A DNA stretch of 64,000 nt, from assembly GCA_963695075.1 (NCBI GenBank), contig CAVOFR010000008.1, positions 124,001 to 188,000 of the forward strand, in the 5' to 3' direction. Made by a program: the position numbers and the translations under genes. Position 1 is the stretch's first letter, and every line of letters begins with the position of its first letter. Shown here piece after piece: positions 47,784-56,714 of this stretch. Source of the DNA: CAWCAL01 sp963695075. GTDB lineage: Bacteria > Actinomycetota > Acidimicrobiia > Acidimicrobiales > CAWCAL01. The notes under the pieces are model-generated. The model saw nothing but the letters and a program-made list of their open reading frames with translations. It was not told the DNA's origin and ran no database searches.

Positions 47784-48995
47784 TTGACAGAAAGCACCAC
47801 ATCGTCCACGGACGTGCGGGTGATCGACCGGGTCGTGATCCGGTTTGCGGGCGACTCCGGTGACGGCATGCAGCTCACCGGTACCCGCTTCACCGCCGAG
47901 AGCGCCCTCTTCGGCAACGACCTCGCGACCCTGCCCGAGTTCCCGGCGGAGATACGCGCTCCCCAGGGCACGCTGGCCGGAGTCTCGGCCTTCCAGGTCC
48001 ACATCAGCGATCACGACATCACCACGCCGGGCGACGCGCCGAGCGTCTTGATCGCCATGAACCCTGCGGCGCTGAAGAAGGAGCTGCCGCGGCTCGAGGA
48101 TCGCGGCACCATCATCGCCAATGTCGACGCCTTCGAAGAACGCAACCTGGCGAAAGCGGGTTACGAAACGAACCCGCTGGAGGATGGGTCCTTGTCCGGG
48201 TACACGGTGTTCGACATCCCCATCACCACCCTGACCTCGCGGGCGCTCGAAGACCTCGATGTCAAGAAGCGCGACGCCGAGCGGTCGAAGAACTTCTTCG
48301 CTCTGGGGCTCGTGTCCTGGCTCTACTCCCGGCCGCTCGGCAACACGCTGGACTGGATCGACGGCAAGTTCGCGGGAAAGGACAAGGTGAAGACCGCCAA
48401 CATGACCGCGCTCCGAGCCGGGCATGCCTTCGGTGAGACCGCCGAGTTGTTCGATTACCACTACGAGATCCGGCCGGCCAAGCAGGAACCCGGCACCTAC
48501 ACGAACATCGACGGCAACACCGCCCTCGCCTGGGGACTGGTTGCCGCCAGCGAGCAGGCCGGAGTACCGCTCTTTCTCGGCGGCTATCCGATCACGCCGG
48601 CATCCGACATCCTCCATGAGCTGTCCAAGCACAAGAACTTCGGTGTCCGCACGCTCCAGGCCGAAGACGAGATCGCCGGTATCGGGTCGGCGCTGGGTGC
48701 CGCATTCGGCGGACATCTCGCCGCGACGGCGACCAGTGGGCCGGGACTCGCCCTGAAGTCCGAGACGATCGGTCTGGCGTTGTCGCTCGAGCTCCCCCTG
48801 GTGATCATCGACGTCCAGCGCGGCGGCCCCTCGACAGGCCTTCCCACCAAGACCGAGGCCAGCGACCTCCTGATGGCCATGTACGGCCGCCACGGGGAGT
48901 CTCCCATGCCGGTGGTGTCGGCGTACTCGCCGTCGCACTGCTTTTCGCGGCGATCGAGGCGTGCCGACTGGCTCTCAAGTACCGCACGCCGGTGA
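47784..48995 (+). CDS. korA: 2-oxoacid:ferredoxin oxidoreductase alpha subunit, N-terminal part (frameshifted gene)
   Basis: KorA oxidises 2-oxoglutarate (or a related 2-oxoacid) to acyl-CoA and reduced ferredoxin together with KorB. From TTG 47784 (GGGAGAT 4 nt upstream), the fused gamma domain comes first (IRFAGDSGDGMQLTGTRF, FPAEIRAPQGTLAG), then the PFOR pyrimidine-binding domain (LFLGGYPITPASDILHEL, ATSGPGLALKSETIGLAL, DVQRGGPSTGLPTKTEASDL). At the T-run 48942-48945 the frame slips: after SPSHCF the family-like AAIEACRLALKYRTPVM continues in the -1 frame. This frame instead reads 16 unrelated residues to a TGA at 48993-48995. Confidence 0.85.
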   Translation: MTESTTSSTDVRVIDRVVIRFAGDSGDGMQLTGTRFTAESALFGNDLATLPEFPAEIRAPQGTLAGVSAFQVHISDHDITTPGDAPSVLIAMNPAALKKELPRLEDRGTIIANVDAFEERNLAKAGYETNPLEDGSLSGYTVFDIPITTLTSRALEDLDVKKRDAERSKNFFALGLVSWLYSRPLGNTLDWIDGKFAGKDKVKTANMTALRAGHAFGETAELFDYHYEIRPAKQEPGTYTNIDGNTALAWGLVAASEQAGVPLFLGGYPITPASDILHELSKHKNFGVRTLQAEDEIAGIGSALGAAFGGHLAATATSGPGLALKSETIGLALSLELPLVIIDVQRGGPSTGLPTKTEASDLLMAMYGRHGESPMPVVSAYSPSHCFSRRSRRADWLSSTARR

Positions 48996-49657
48996 TGCTG
49001 CTCACCGATGGTTATCTGGCCACGAGCTCCGAACCGTGGCGACTCCCGGACGTGGCCGACCTTCCTGATCTCTCGGTCGAATTCGCCACCGAGCCCAACC
49101 ACCTGAACGACGCCGGCGAGCCCGAGTTCTGGCCCTACCTTCGGGACCCGGAGACCCTGGCCCGTCCGTGGGCCGTCCCGGGCACCGAAGGCCTCGAGCA
49201 TCGAATCGGTGGCATCGAGAAAGAGGCCGGTACCGGCAACATCAGCTACGACCCGGCGAACCATGAGCTGATGGTGCAGACGAGAGCGGCCAAGGTCGCC
49301 GGGATAGCGAACGACATCCCGCCGGTCGAGGTCGACGATCCGGACGGAGCCGACGTTCTCGTCGTGGGCTGGGGATCCACCTGGGGGGCCATCCACGGCG
49401 CCGTGGATCGGGTCCGAGAGGCGGGCAAGAGCGTCGCCCGCCTCCATCTCGCTCACCTGAATCCGTTCCCGGTCAACCTCGGGGAGGTCCTGGGTGGTTA
49501 CCAGACCGTGTTGGTGCCCGAGCTGAATCAGGGACAGCTCTCGATCCTGTTGCGGGCCACGTATCTCGTCGATGCCCAATCCGTGACCAAGACCACCGGA
49601 CGTCCGTTCACCGCCGGCGAGCTGGAAGCTGCGATTCTGGAGGTCTCTGACCGATGA
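48992..49657 (+). CDS. korA: 2-oxoacid:ferredoxin oxidoreductase alpha subunit, C-terminal part
   Basis: The continuation of korA in the -1 frame: 221 residues from GTG 48992 (MLLTDGYLATSSEPW), with domain II features LVVGWGSTWGAIHGAV and LAHLNPFPVNLGEVL (in family order). The GTG overlaps the stop of the shifted upstream frame as GTGA, so coupled restart could produce this piece separately. If the frameshift is a sequencing error, both parts form one protein of about 623 residues. Its stop overlaps korB in ATGA. Confidence 0.82.
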   Translation: MMLLTDGYLATSSEPWRLPDVADLPDLSVEFATEPNHLNDAGEPEFWPYLRDPETLARPWAVPGTEGLEHRIGGIEKEAGTGNISYDPANHELMVQTRAAKVAGIANDIPPVEVDDPDGADVLVVGWGSTWGAIHGAVDRVREAGKSVARLHLAHLNPFPVNLGEVLGGYQTVLVPELNQGQLSILLRATYLVDAQSVTKTTGRPFTAGELEAAILEVSDR

Positions 49658-50664
49658 CCGACGCACCGGAGACGACGAGAGCCGACTGGCAGACCGACCA
49701 AGAGGTCCGGTGGTGTCCGGGTTGCGGCGACTACGGGATCCTCGCCGCCGTTCAGATGCTGATGACCGAGCTGGGCGTTCGCCGGGAGAACACCGTGTTC
49801 ATCTCCGGTATCGGGTGTGCCGCTCGCTTTCCGTACTACATGAACACCTACGGCATGCACTCGATCCACGGTCGGGCGCCGGCGATTGCCACCGGCCTGG
49901 CCATGGCCCGGCCCGACCTCGACGTATGGGTGATCGGCGGAGACGGCGACTTCCTGTCGATCGGGGGAAACCACCTGATCCATGCGCTGCGGCGCAACGT
50001 GAATCTGACGATGCTGTTGTTCAACAACCAGATCTACGGTCTGACGAAGGGCCAGTACTCGCCCACGAGCGAGCCGGGCAAGGTAACCAAGTCGACACCG
50101 TTCGGCTCGCTCGAGACACCGTTCAACCCGGTCAGCCTGGCGTTGGGGGCCGAGGCCACCTTCGTGGCCCGGACCCACGACATGGATCGCAAGCACATGC
50201 AGTACGTCATGCGGCAGGCTCACGATCACCAGGGCTCGGCCTTGGTCGAGATCTACCAGAACTGCAACGTCTTCAACGACGGGGCCTTCGATGACATCAC
50301 CCGCCGCAGTGCCCGCGACGAGATGCTCATCGAGCTTCGTGACGGCGAGCCCATCCGCTTCGGAGCCGAGAGCCAGCGCGGCGTCGTCCTCGAGGGTGAC
50401 GGCGCGCGCATCGTCGAGGTGGCCGACGTCGGTGAAGATGCCCTGCTGGTCCACAAGCCGGGGCGGCGAGACCCGGGTATAGCCTTTGCGCTCTCGCGTC
50501 TGGCGGTCGGACCGCACGAACCGACACCGGTCGGTGTGTTCCGCTCCGTGTCGGGCCAGGAGTACGCCGAAGCCGCCGAGCACCAGCTCGCCGAGGCCGA
50601 GAACGACAGGGGCCCCGGTGACCTGGCGGCCCTCCTGCGCTCCGGCGCCACCTGGACGGTCTAA
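49654..50664 (+). CDS. korB: 2-oxoacid:ferredoxin oxidoreductase beta subunit
   Basis: A 336-residue thiamine-pyrophosphate subunit. WCPGCGDYGILAAVQ opens the domain; the TPP/Mg motif is GGDGDFLSIGGNHLIHALRR (about residues 91-110), followed by LLFNNQIYGLTKGQYSPTS. EIYQNCNVFNDGAF is typical of 2-oxoglutarate-type KorB. It pairs with KorA and would feed the TCA cycle with ferredoxin as acceptor. Confidence 0.93.
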   Translation: MTDAPETTRADWQTDQEVRWCPGCGDYGILAAVQMLMTELGVRRENTVFISGIGCAARFPYYMNTYGMHSIHGRAPAIATGLAMARPDLDVWVIGGDGDFLSIGGNHLIHALRRNVNLTMLLFNNQIYGLTKGQYSPTSEPGKVTKSTPFGSLETPFNPVSLALGAEATFVARTHDMDRKHMQYVMRQAHDHQGSALVEIYQNCNVFNDGAFDDITRRSARDEMLIELRDGEPIRFGAESQRGVVLEGDGARIVEVADVGEDALLVHKPGRRDPGIAFALSRLAVGPHEPTPVGVFRSVSGQEYAEAAEHQLAEAENDRGPGDLAALLRSGATWTV

Positions 50665-50666
50665 TT

Positions 50667-50982
50667 CTGCGCAGCGATAATCCGCTGCGCTCGCTTCGCT
50701 ATCCGACTAGCGGTCGTGGTGCTGCTTCGCTCCGTCCCCGCAGCCTTGGCGGTCTTCCTCTGCGCAGCGATGATCCGCTGCGCTCGCTTCGCTATCCGAC
50801 TAGCGGTCGTGGTGCTGCTTCGCTCCGTCTCCGCAGCCTTGCGCGGTCTTCCTCTGCGCAGCGATGATCCGCTGCGCTCGCTTCGCTATCCGACTAGCGG
50901 TCGTGGTGCTGCTTCGCTCCGTCTCCGCAGCCTTCCGCGGTCTTCCTCTGCGCAGCGATGATCCGCTGCGCTCGCTTCGCTA
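50667..50982. repeat. Tandem repeat, 94-bp unit, three copies plus a partial
   Basis: Units start at 50667, 50760, 50854 and 50948 (lengths 93, 94, 94 and a 35-bp remnant that runs into the stop codon of the DUF1015 gene). Each unit holds the hairpin GCGCAGCG-N6-CGCTGCGC, and each full unit a second one CGCTA-TCCGAC-TAGCG. It fills the 315-bp gap between the convergent korB and DUF1015 genes; no coding sequence is credible here. Confidence 0.92.
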
Positions 50983-52167
50983 CTCCAGGCTTCGGAACAC
51001 CGCGCCGGTGCTGGGCTTGGGGTGGAAGTAGGTGGTCTTGGGTGGCATGAGTTCGTCGGCGTGCGCCACGTCGGCGATCTGGGGGACCGTCGCAGGGCGA
51101 AGTAGCACGCCGGCATCGACGTGCCCGGACCGGATGGCCTGTCGGAGCGCCTCGAGGGAATGTTCATAGGTGATCTCGGCGTCCAGGCCTTCGAGCGCCA
51201 GGTCCAGCCGGACGCTGTCGAGCGCCCGCTCCCCGATGAAGCGATCAGCCTTGGGACGCAGGAGGCGGACGCGGTCAGGGGTCACCAGGGCGAGGGCGTC
51301 CTTGGCCAGCATCTGGTCCAGTACGGCGCTGTCGGCTCCTCCTGATCCGACGTCGTCGAACCAGTCGTCGAGGACAGCCGCGAGTGCGTGGCTGCCGCCG
51401 GGGATCCGCAGGGCGCGGTGAATGGCCCGGACGTCGAGCTGTGACTCGACCAGTTCGACGATGAACGCCATCGTCAGGTCGTAGGCGCCGGGTTCGTTCG
51501 ATTCGGCTCGCCGCTCGTCCCGGTACTGGAGCGATGTCTGATACCGATGGTGACCGTCGGCGATCAGCACCGGCCGTGGCTCGATCGCAGCGCGGATTGA
51601 CTGCTGCTCGTCGGGATCGGTGACCGGCCACAGACGATGCTCGACCCCGTCGGATCCGGTCCAGTGGATGTCCGGATCACCGTCGTGCCGGAGGGCATCG
51701 GTGAGACCGGTTGCGAGCGACAGTCCCCAGATCGGTGAGAGATTCGACCGACACGAGCGGAGCATCTCGAGTCGGTCGCTCTTCGCCTTGGGGGTCGTGC
51801 GCTCGTGCGGGAGTACGTCGGCGCTCCCCGGGGTGCTCAGCTCGAGGGCACCGATGACTCCGGTCGTCTCAGCCGCTCGGCCGAGCGCGGACGTGTAGTC
51901 CATACGGTAGACATAGAAGGCCGCCTGGGCATCGATGGCCAGGACGTCCTCGTCCATCCAGGCATGGAGCCTCCGGCACGCGGCCTGATAGCGGTCGGCG
52001 TCGTGTTCGTCGACCGGAAGGTCCAGGTGGACCGCATTGTGAGGGTGGCGATTCGCGAGTTCATCCCGCCGGTCCGGGCTGATCACGTCGTAGGGGGGAG
52101 CCATGAGGTCGCTCACGTCGCCCCGGGCGGCGTAGCGCGTTCCACGGAAGGGTTCGAAGATCGGCAC
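50980..52167 (-). CDS. DUF1015-family protein
   Basis: A 395-residue protein that begins IFEPFRGTRYAARGDVSDLM and PPYDVISPDRRDEL, the hallmark start of DUF1015. It also has VLIADGHHRYQTSLQYRDE (about residues 200-218), a conserved His-rich segment, and ends ELMPPKTTYFHPKPSTG. Function is unknown. The stop codon is embedded in the partial fourth repeat copy. It is divergent from the NagD-like gene with an approximately 114-bp gap. Confidence 0.88.
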   Translation of the reverse strand: MPIFEPFRGTRYAARGDVSDLMAPPYDVISPDRRDELANRHPHNAVHLDLPVDEHDADRYQAACRRLHAWMDEDVLAIDAQAAFYVYRMDYTSALGRAAETTGVIGALELSTPGSADVLPHERTTPKAKSDRLEMLRSCRSNLSPIWGLSLATGLTDALRHDGDPDIHWTGSDGVEHRLWPVTDPDEQQSIRAAIEPRPVLIADGHHRYQTSLQYRDERRAESNEPGAYDLTMAFIVELVESQLDVRAIHRALRIPGGSHALAAVLDDWFDDVGSGGADSAVLDQMLAKDALALVTPDRVRLLRPKADRFIGERALDSVRLDLALEGLDAEITYEHSLEALRQAIRSGHVDAGVLLRPATVPQIADVAHADELMPPKTTYFHPKPSTGAVFRSLE

Positions 52168-52281
52168 GGCTCCTTGCTAGCAGACGGCTGCCGTCGGGTC
52201 CGACGTGCTTGAAGTGCGACAGGCGTCGCCCGTCCCATGCACGTTTGCGCTGTCCGCCGACGGGTGTGTCAGAGTCCGTCG

Positions 52282-53043
52282 ATGTCATGGGTTCTCGATC
52301 TCGATGGTGTCGTGTGGCTGGGCAGCCAGGTGATCGACGGGGTCGTCGAGGCCATCCGCACGCTGCGAGACGCCGGGGAGGACGTGCTGTTCGTCACCAA
52401 CGCCTCGTTCCGCCCCGTGCGGGAGGTCGAGCAGCAGCTGGAATCGGTCGGGATCGCTGCGGCCGGGCAGGTGATCACCTCGGCGGTGGTCGCAGCCGAT
52501 CTCGTCGAGCCGGGGTCGTCGGTCCTGGTCGTCGCCGGACCGGGCGTCGTCGAAGCCCTCGAACACCGGGAGGTCGAGGTGGTGACCGAAGGGCAGGCCG
52601 ACTCGGTGATGGTCGGATTCGATCTCGACTTCACCTACGACCGGATGCGAGCTGCCTCGATGGCGGTCCGAAACGGGGCGAGATTGATCGCAACCAACGA
52701 CGACGCGACCTATCCGACCCCCGAGGGCCTGTGGCCGGGAGGCGGGGCGATACTCGCTTCGATCGAACGGGCTTCGGGGACGGCCGCACTCGTGGCCGGA
52801 AAGCCGTACGAGCCGGCGGTGACCTACGTTCGCGCCCGGGCCGGCACCACAGGGATGATGGTCGGCGACCGGCCCGACACCGACGGAAGGTTCGCTCGGG
52901 CACTCGGCTACGACTTCGGACTGGTGCTCTCGGGCGTGACCACCGAGGCGGATCTCCCGGTCGATCCCGAGCCGGACTGGTTGGCTGGGGATCTGGCGGC
53001 GCTGGTCCATTACGCTGCGGGCGAGCCGAGGAGGCGAACATGA
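52282..53043 (+). CDS. HAD-superfamily class IIA phosphatase, NagD-like
   Basis: A 253-residue phosphatase. Motif I is VLDLDGVVWLG (residues 4-14), motif II FVTNAS (about 43-48), the cap has the VGFDLDFTYDRM segment, and the end has AGKPYEP and MMVGDRPDTD (about 194-203). Class IIA members act on sugar phosphates or nucleotides; the substrate is unknown. ATG 52282 puts motif I at the very N-terminus as usual. Its stop overlaps the phasin-like gene (ATGA). Confidence 0.87.
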   Translation: MSWVLDLDGVVWLGSQVIDGVVEAIRTLRDAGEDVLFVTNASFRPVREVEQQLESVGIAAAGQVITSAVVAADLVEPGSSVLVVAGPGVVEALEHREVEVVTEGQADSVMVGFDLDFTYDRMRAASMAVRNGARLIATNDDATYPTPEGLWPGGGAILASIERASGTAALVAGKPYEPAVTYVRARAGTTGMMVGDRPDTDGRFARALGYDFGLVLSGVTTEADLPVDPEPDWLAGDLAALVHYAAGEPRRRT

Positions 53044-53528
53044 CCCAGACCAACCTGTTGCGCCGGTATCTCGATGCCGGTCTCGAATTCAGCCAGATGA
53101 CCAAGGAGCGGGCCGAGGACATCGTGAAGGAGCTCGTCCGAGCCGGCGAGATGCAGGCTGAGCAGGCTCAGCTGTTCGCTCAGGATCTCTATGAGAAGAG
53201 TGTGAAGAACACCGAGCGGCTCGTCGAGATGATCCGCAAGGAGGTCCGCGATCAGATGGAGCGGATCGATGCGGCTTCGCGGGAGGAGATCGAGAAACTG
53301 CGGGCCCGCGTCGCAGAGCTGGAACTGCCGGGGACCGGCCAGGAAGCCAAGAAGAAGCCGGCCGCGAAGAAGAAGGCCCCCGCCAAGAAGAAAGCTCCCG
53401 CCAAGAGGAAGTCGGCCTCGAAGAAGAAGGCCCCCGCCGAAGAAGAAGGCTCCCGCCAAGAAGAAGGCTCCCGCCAAGAAGAAAGCTCCCGCCAAGAAGA
53501 AGCCGGCCTCGAGCTGACCCGCCACTGA
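53040..53528 (+). CDS. Phasin-like protein with frameshifted Lys-rich tail
   Basis: A 162-residue protein. Residues 1-98 are helical and coiled-coil-like (YLDAGLEFSQMTKERAEDIV, VEMIRKEVRDQMERIDAASR), as in polyhydroxyalkanoate granule-associated proteins. A tail of Ala-Lys-Lys-Lys-Ala-Pro repeats follows, the PhaF/histone-H1-like type that binds DNA. At about 53439 one extra G relative to the repeat shifts the frame, so the last 29 residues become Glu/Gln/Ser-rich and end at 53528. Without it the tail would continue KKKAPAKKK and stop at 53517. A PHA link is inferred. Confidence 0.7.
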   Translation: MTQTNLLRRYLDAGLEFSQMTKERAEDIVKELVRAGEMQAEQAQLFAQDLYEKSVKNTERLVEMIRKEVRDQMERIDAASREEIEKLRARVAELELPGTGQEAKKKPAAKKKAPAKKKAPAKRKSASKKKAPAEEEGSRQEEGSRQEESSRQEEAGLELTRH

Positions 53529-54280
53529 CCGCTCGACGTCCGCTCGACGCTGAACTCGTTCGGCGGGGCCTCGCCGCTAGTCGGTCGCAGGCCGCCGGCC
53601 TGATCGATTCCGGCCGGGTCCTCGTGGCCGGAGCGCCGGCCTCGAAGGCGGCGCGGATGGTGACGCGCGCCGAGCCCATCGTCGTCCGGGATCCGCCGGC
53701 TCTGCACGTGTCGCGCGGTGCGCTCAAGCTCGAGGCCGCGCTCGAACGTTGGTCGATCGACGTACAGGGGAAGCGGGTGATCGATGTCGGCTCGTCCACC
53801 GGGGGATTCACCGATTGTGCGCTGCAGCGGGGCGCTCGCAGGGTGGTGGCCATCGACGTCGGGCGGGCTCAGCTCCACTACCGCCTTCGCCGGGACCCAC
53901 GGGTCGACGTTCACGAGCGGACCAACGTTCGCGGGCTCGAGGCCGAGACGGTGGGCGGGTCGGCTGACGTCCTCCTCGCCGACCTCTCCTTCATCTCGCT
54001 GCGACTCGTAGCGCCCGATCTGATCCGGCTGTGCCTGCCCGGCGGTGACATCATCGTGTTGATCAAGCCGCAGTTCGAGGTGAGCAGAGCTGACGCCAGC
54101 CGCGGCAGGGGGGTGATTCGCGACCCCGCTCTCTGGCGCCAGGCGATTCGTGGCGTGATGGACGCATTTCTCGGCCTCGGAGCGACCATGATGGGGGCCA
54201 TGCCTTCACCGATCACCGGCGCCCAGGGCAACGTCGAGTTCCCTGCCTGGTTCCGCGCTCCCGTCGAGCCGGGACCATGA
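53525..54280 (+). CDS. tlyA: TlyA-family rRNA 2'-O-methyltransferase / haemolysin-like (apparent CTG start)
   Basis: About 251 residues. An N-terminal S4 RNA-binding domain (RRPLDAELVRRGLAASRSQA, GLIDSGRVLVAG) is followed by an FtsJ-like methyltransferase domain with VIDVGSSTGGFTDCAL (about residues 86-101), VLLADLSFISLRL and VLIKPQFEVSRAD. TlyA methylates 16S and 23S rRNA riboses and determines capreomycin sensitivity in mycobacteria. GTG 53624 would cut the S4 domain in half; CTG 53525 is the only upstream codon that fits, overlapping the TGA at 53526-53528 as CTGA. First gene of tlyA-nadK-recN. Confidence 0.85.
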   Translation: MTARRPLDAELVRRGLAASRSQAAGLIDSGRVLVAGAPASKAARMVTRAEPIVVRDPPALHVSRGALKLEAALERWSIDVQGKRVIDVGSSTGGFTDCALQRGARRVVAIDVGRAQLHYRLRRDPRVDVHERTNVRGLEAETVGGSADVLLADLSFISLRLVAPDLIRLCLPGGDIIVLIKPQFEVSRADASRGRGVIRDPALWRQAIRGVMDAFLGLGATMMGAMPSPITGAQGNVEFPAWFRAPVEPGP

Positions 54281-55131
54281 GCTCGGTCGGCCTGGTGGTC
54301 TCCGACGATGCAGGCGGTGCAGCGGAGCTTGCTCTCGAGCTCGGCACATGGCTCGCCGCCGAGGGCCACGAGGTGGCTCTCGTGACCGAGGATGCCGCGA
54401 GGGTCGGGGTATCGCATCTCGGTCGGGACCCGCTCGACTTCGCCGAAGGTCTCGATCTGGCGGTGTGCCTCGGTGGGGATGGCACCATGCTCCGCACGGT
54501 CGGTCTCGTTCACGATGACGACGTTCCGGTGCTCGGCGTCAATGTCGGCACCTTGGGCTATCTGACCGAAGTCGAGGTGGGGGCCGTCCGCGAAGCCCTC
54601 GGCCGGTTCTTCGCCGGCGACTTCGAGGTCGAGGACCGCATGATGGTCCAGGCCAGCATCGAGAGCCGCGATGGGACGGTAAGCGGGCTGAACGAGGTGA
54701 CCGTCGAGAAGACCCCCTCCTCCCACACGGTCCAGTTGGCCGTCCACCTCCACGATGAGTTCTTCACCACCTACGTGGCCGACGGGCTCATCGTGGCCAC
54801 ACCGACCGGCTCGACCGCCTACTCGTTCTCGGCCCGGGGGCCGATCGTCACACCGACCCACCGTCTGCTGGTGGTCACGCCCGTTGCGCCCCACATGCTG
54901 TTCGACCGTGTCCTGGTCCTGTCTCCCGACGATCACGTTCGGATGGTGGTCGAAGGCGACCGCCCAGCTGTGGTCTCGGTCGATGGCCGGCAGACAGCGG
55001 TGCTCGGAGAGGGCGGCGTGGTGACGTGCACGGCCTCGCCCAAGCCGGCCCGCCTGGTCCGCCTCGGCGACCGGACCTTCCACGGAATCCTGAAGTCGAA
55101 GTTCGGATTGAACACCGGGAGGCCGAGCTGA
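54277..55131 (+). CDS. nadK: NAD kinase
   Basis: A 284-residue enzyme that makes NADP from NAD. The diacylglycerol-kinase-like GGDG motif is CLGGDGTMLRTV (about residues 66-77), with GVNVGTLGYLTEVE (about 88-101), NEVTVEK and TPTGSTAYSFSARGPIV (about 175-191). ATGA junction with tlyA; its stop shares a base with the recN start (TGATG). Confidence 0.94.
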   Translation: MSSVGLVVSDDAGGAAELALELGTWLAAEGHEVALVTEDAARVGVSHLGRDPLDFAEGLDLAVCLGGDGTMLRTVGLVHDDDVPVLGVNVGTLGYLTEVEVGAVREALGRFFAGDFEVEDRMMVQASIESRDGTVSGLNEVTVEKTPSSHTVQLAVHLHDEFFTTYVADGLIVATPTGSTAYSFSARGPIVTPTHRLLVVTPVAPHMLFDRVLVLSPDDHVRMVVEGDRPAVVSVDGRQTAVLGEGGVVTCTASPKPARLVRLGDRTFHGILKSKFGLNTGRPS

Positions 55132-56714
55132 TGCTCGTCGAACTCGCGGTCCGAGACCTGGGCATCATCGGTGAGGTGCAGTTGGTCCTGGGTCCGGGAA
55201 TGACAGCCGTGACCGGCGAGACGGGCGCGGGCAAGACCATGTTCGTCGAGGCGATATCGCTTCTCGTCGGCCAGCGGGCCGATCCGACGCGAGTTCGGAC
55301 CGGCCGGAAAGAGGCCAGGGTCGAGGGACGCTTCGTCGTCGACGGGGAGGAGGTGGTCGTCGCACGGGTCGTGCCACGATCGGGCCGCTCCCGGGCTTAC
55401 GTGAACGGCCGTCTCGCCACCGCGGCCGAGCTCGCCGACTGGGGCGAACGGTGGATCGACGTTCACGGGCAACATGCCCACCAGTCACTGCTCACGCCCG
55501 CAGTGCAGCGTCGAGCACTGGACCACCATGGCGGCGTGGACCTGGAGCCGCACCGCGAAGCGAAGGCCGCGGTCGCCCGCCTGCAGGCCGAACTCGACGG
55601 GTTCGGCGGAGACGAGCGGGCCCGGGCCCGAGAGATGGACATGGTCCGATTCCAGGTCGCCGAGATCGATGCGGTCGAGATCGAGGACCCTGACGAGGAC
55701 GGTCACCTCCGGGACCGCGAGACGATCCTGGCCGATGCCGACGGGCACAGGATGGCCGCCGAACAGGCGCTCGCCGCCCTCGTCGACGACGGCGGTGTGA
55801 TCGAACTGGCAGCCGGCGCCGCTGACGCCATCCAGAACCGGGCTCCCTTCTCGGCCGCTCACGCCCGACTCGGATCCGTTCTCGCAGAGATCGATGACGT
55901 GGCCCGTGACCTCCGTACGTCGGCCGATCAGATCGAGTCCGATCCGACCTCGCTCGCCGCTATCCAGGACCGGCGACGCCAGCTGGCCGAGATCAGACGG
56001 AAGTACGGCACGGATCTTTCGGCGGTCCTGACGTTTCACGACGAGGCCCGTCGGCGGCTGGAGGAGCTGATGCTGCACGATCAACGGGCCGAGGAAGTCG
56101 CGGCCGAGCTCGCAGCAGCGCTCTCACGGCGGCGCGAAGCCGCCGCGGTCGTCGCGGCGGCCCGACGAGACGTCGCCCCTCGACTGGCCCGGCAAGTGCA
56201 GGCTCGCCTCCGCGGGCTGGCGATGCCCCACGCCGGGATCGAGGTGGCGGTCGGGGGCGACGATCCGGCCGACACCGTCGCATTCCTCCTGGCCGCTGAC
56301 GGGGGGGTTCCGCAGCCGCTCGCCCGGGTTGCGTCGGGCGGCGAGCTGGCGCGGGCCATGCTCGCGCTGCGGCTGGTGCTCACGCAGGCACCCGACACCC
56401 TCCTGTTCGATGAAGTGGACTCCGGCATCGGTGGAACCGCGGCGACCGCCGTCGGACGGGCACTGGGCGACCTGGGTGATCGCCACCAGGTGCTGGTCGT
56501 CACGCACCTTCCACAAGTGGCCGCTTGTGCCGATCATCATCTCGTGGTCGAAAAGCGAGGGAAGGGTCACTCGGTGAGCACATCGATCCGATCCGTGGAA
56601 GACGAGGAACGTCTCACCGAACTCTCGCGCATGCTGTCGGGCTCTCCGGACAGCACCTCCGCACGCGAGCACGCCGCCGAGCTGTTGGCAACAGTGGGAA
56701 GTGCGGCGTCGTGA
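55131..56714 (+). CDS. recN: DNA repair protein RecN
   Basis: A 527-residue SMC-like ATPase in double-strand-break repair. Walker A is GETGAGKTMFVEAISLL (about residues 29-45), a central coiled coil runs from about 155 to 370, the signature is VASGGELARAMLALRL (about 402-417), and Walker B TLLFDEVDSGIGG (about 423-435) precedes VTHLPQVAACADHH. ATG 55131 restores the canonical MLVELAVRDLGII start. Confidence 0.94.
   Translation: MLVELAVRDLGIIGEVQLVLGPGMTAVTGETGAGKTMFVEAISLLVGQRADPTRVRTGRKEARVEGRFVVDGEEVVVARVVPRSGRSRAYVNGRLATAAELADWGERWIDVHGQHAHQSLLTPAVQRRALDHHGGVDLEPHREAKAAVARLQAELDGFGGDERARAREMDMVRFQVAEIDAVEIEDPDEDGHLRDRETILADADGHRMAAEQALAALVDDGGVIELAAGAADAIQNRAPFSAAHARLGSVLAEIDDVARDLRTSADQIESDPTSLAAIQDRRRQLAEIRRKYGTDLSAVLTFHDEARRRLEELMLHDQRAEEVAAELAAALSRRREAAAVVAAARRDVAPRLARQVQARLRGLAMPHAGIEVAVGGDDPADTVAFLLAADGGVPQPLARVASGGELARAMLALRLVLTQAPDTLLFDEVDSGIGGTAATAVGRALGDLGDRHQVLVVTHLPQVAACADHHLVVEKRGKGHSVSTSIRSVEDEERLTELSRMLSGSPDSTSAREHAAELLATVGSAAS

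Noticed and set aside
50716..50961. 81-codon open frame in the 94-bp repeat, and a CRISPR reading of the array
   Set aside because: The frame is only translated repeat. The units are 94 bp and almost wholly identical, with no short repeats or unique spacers.
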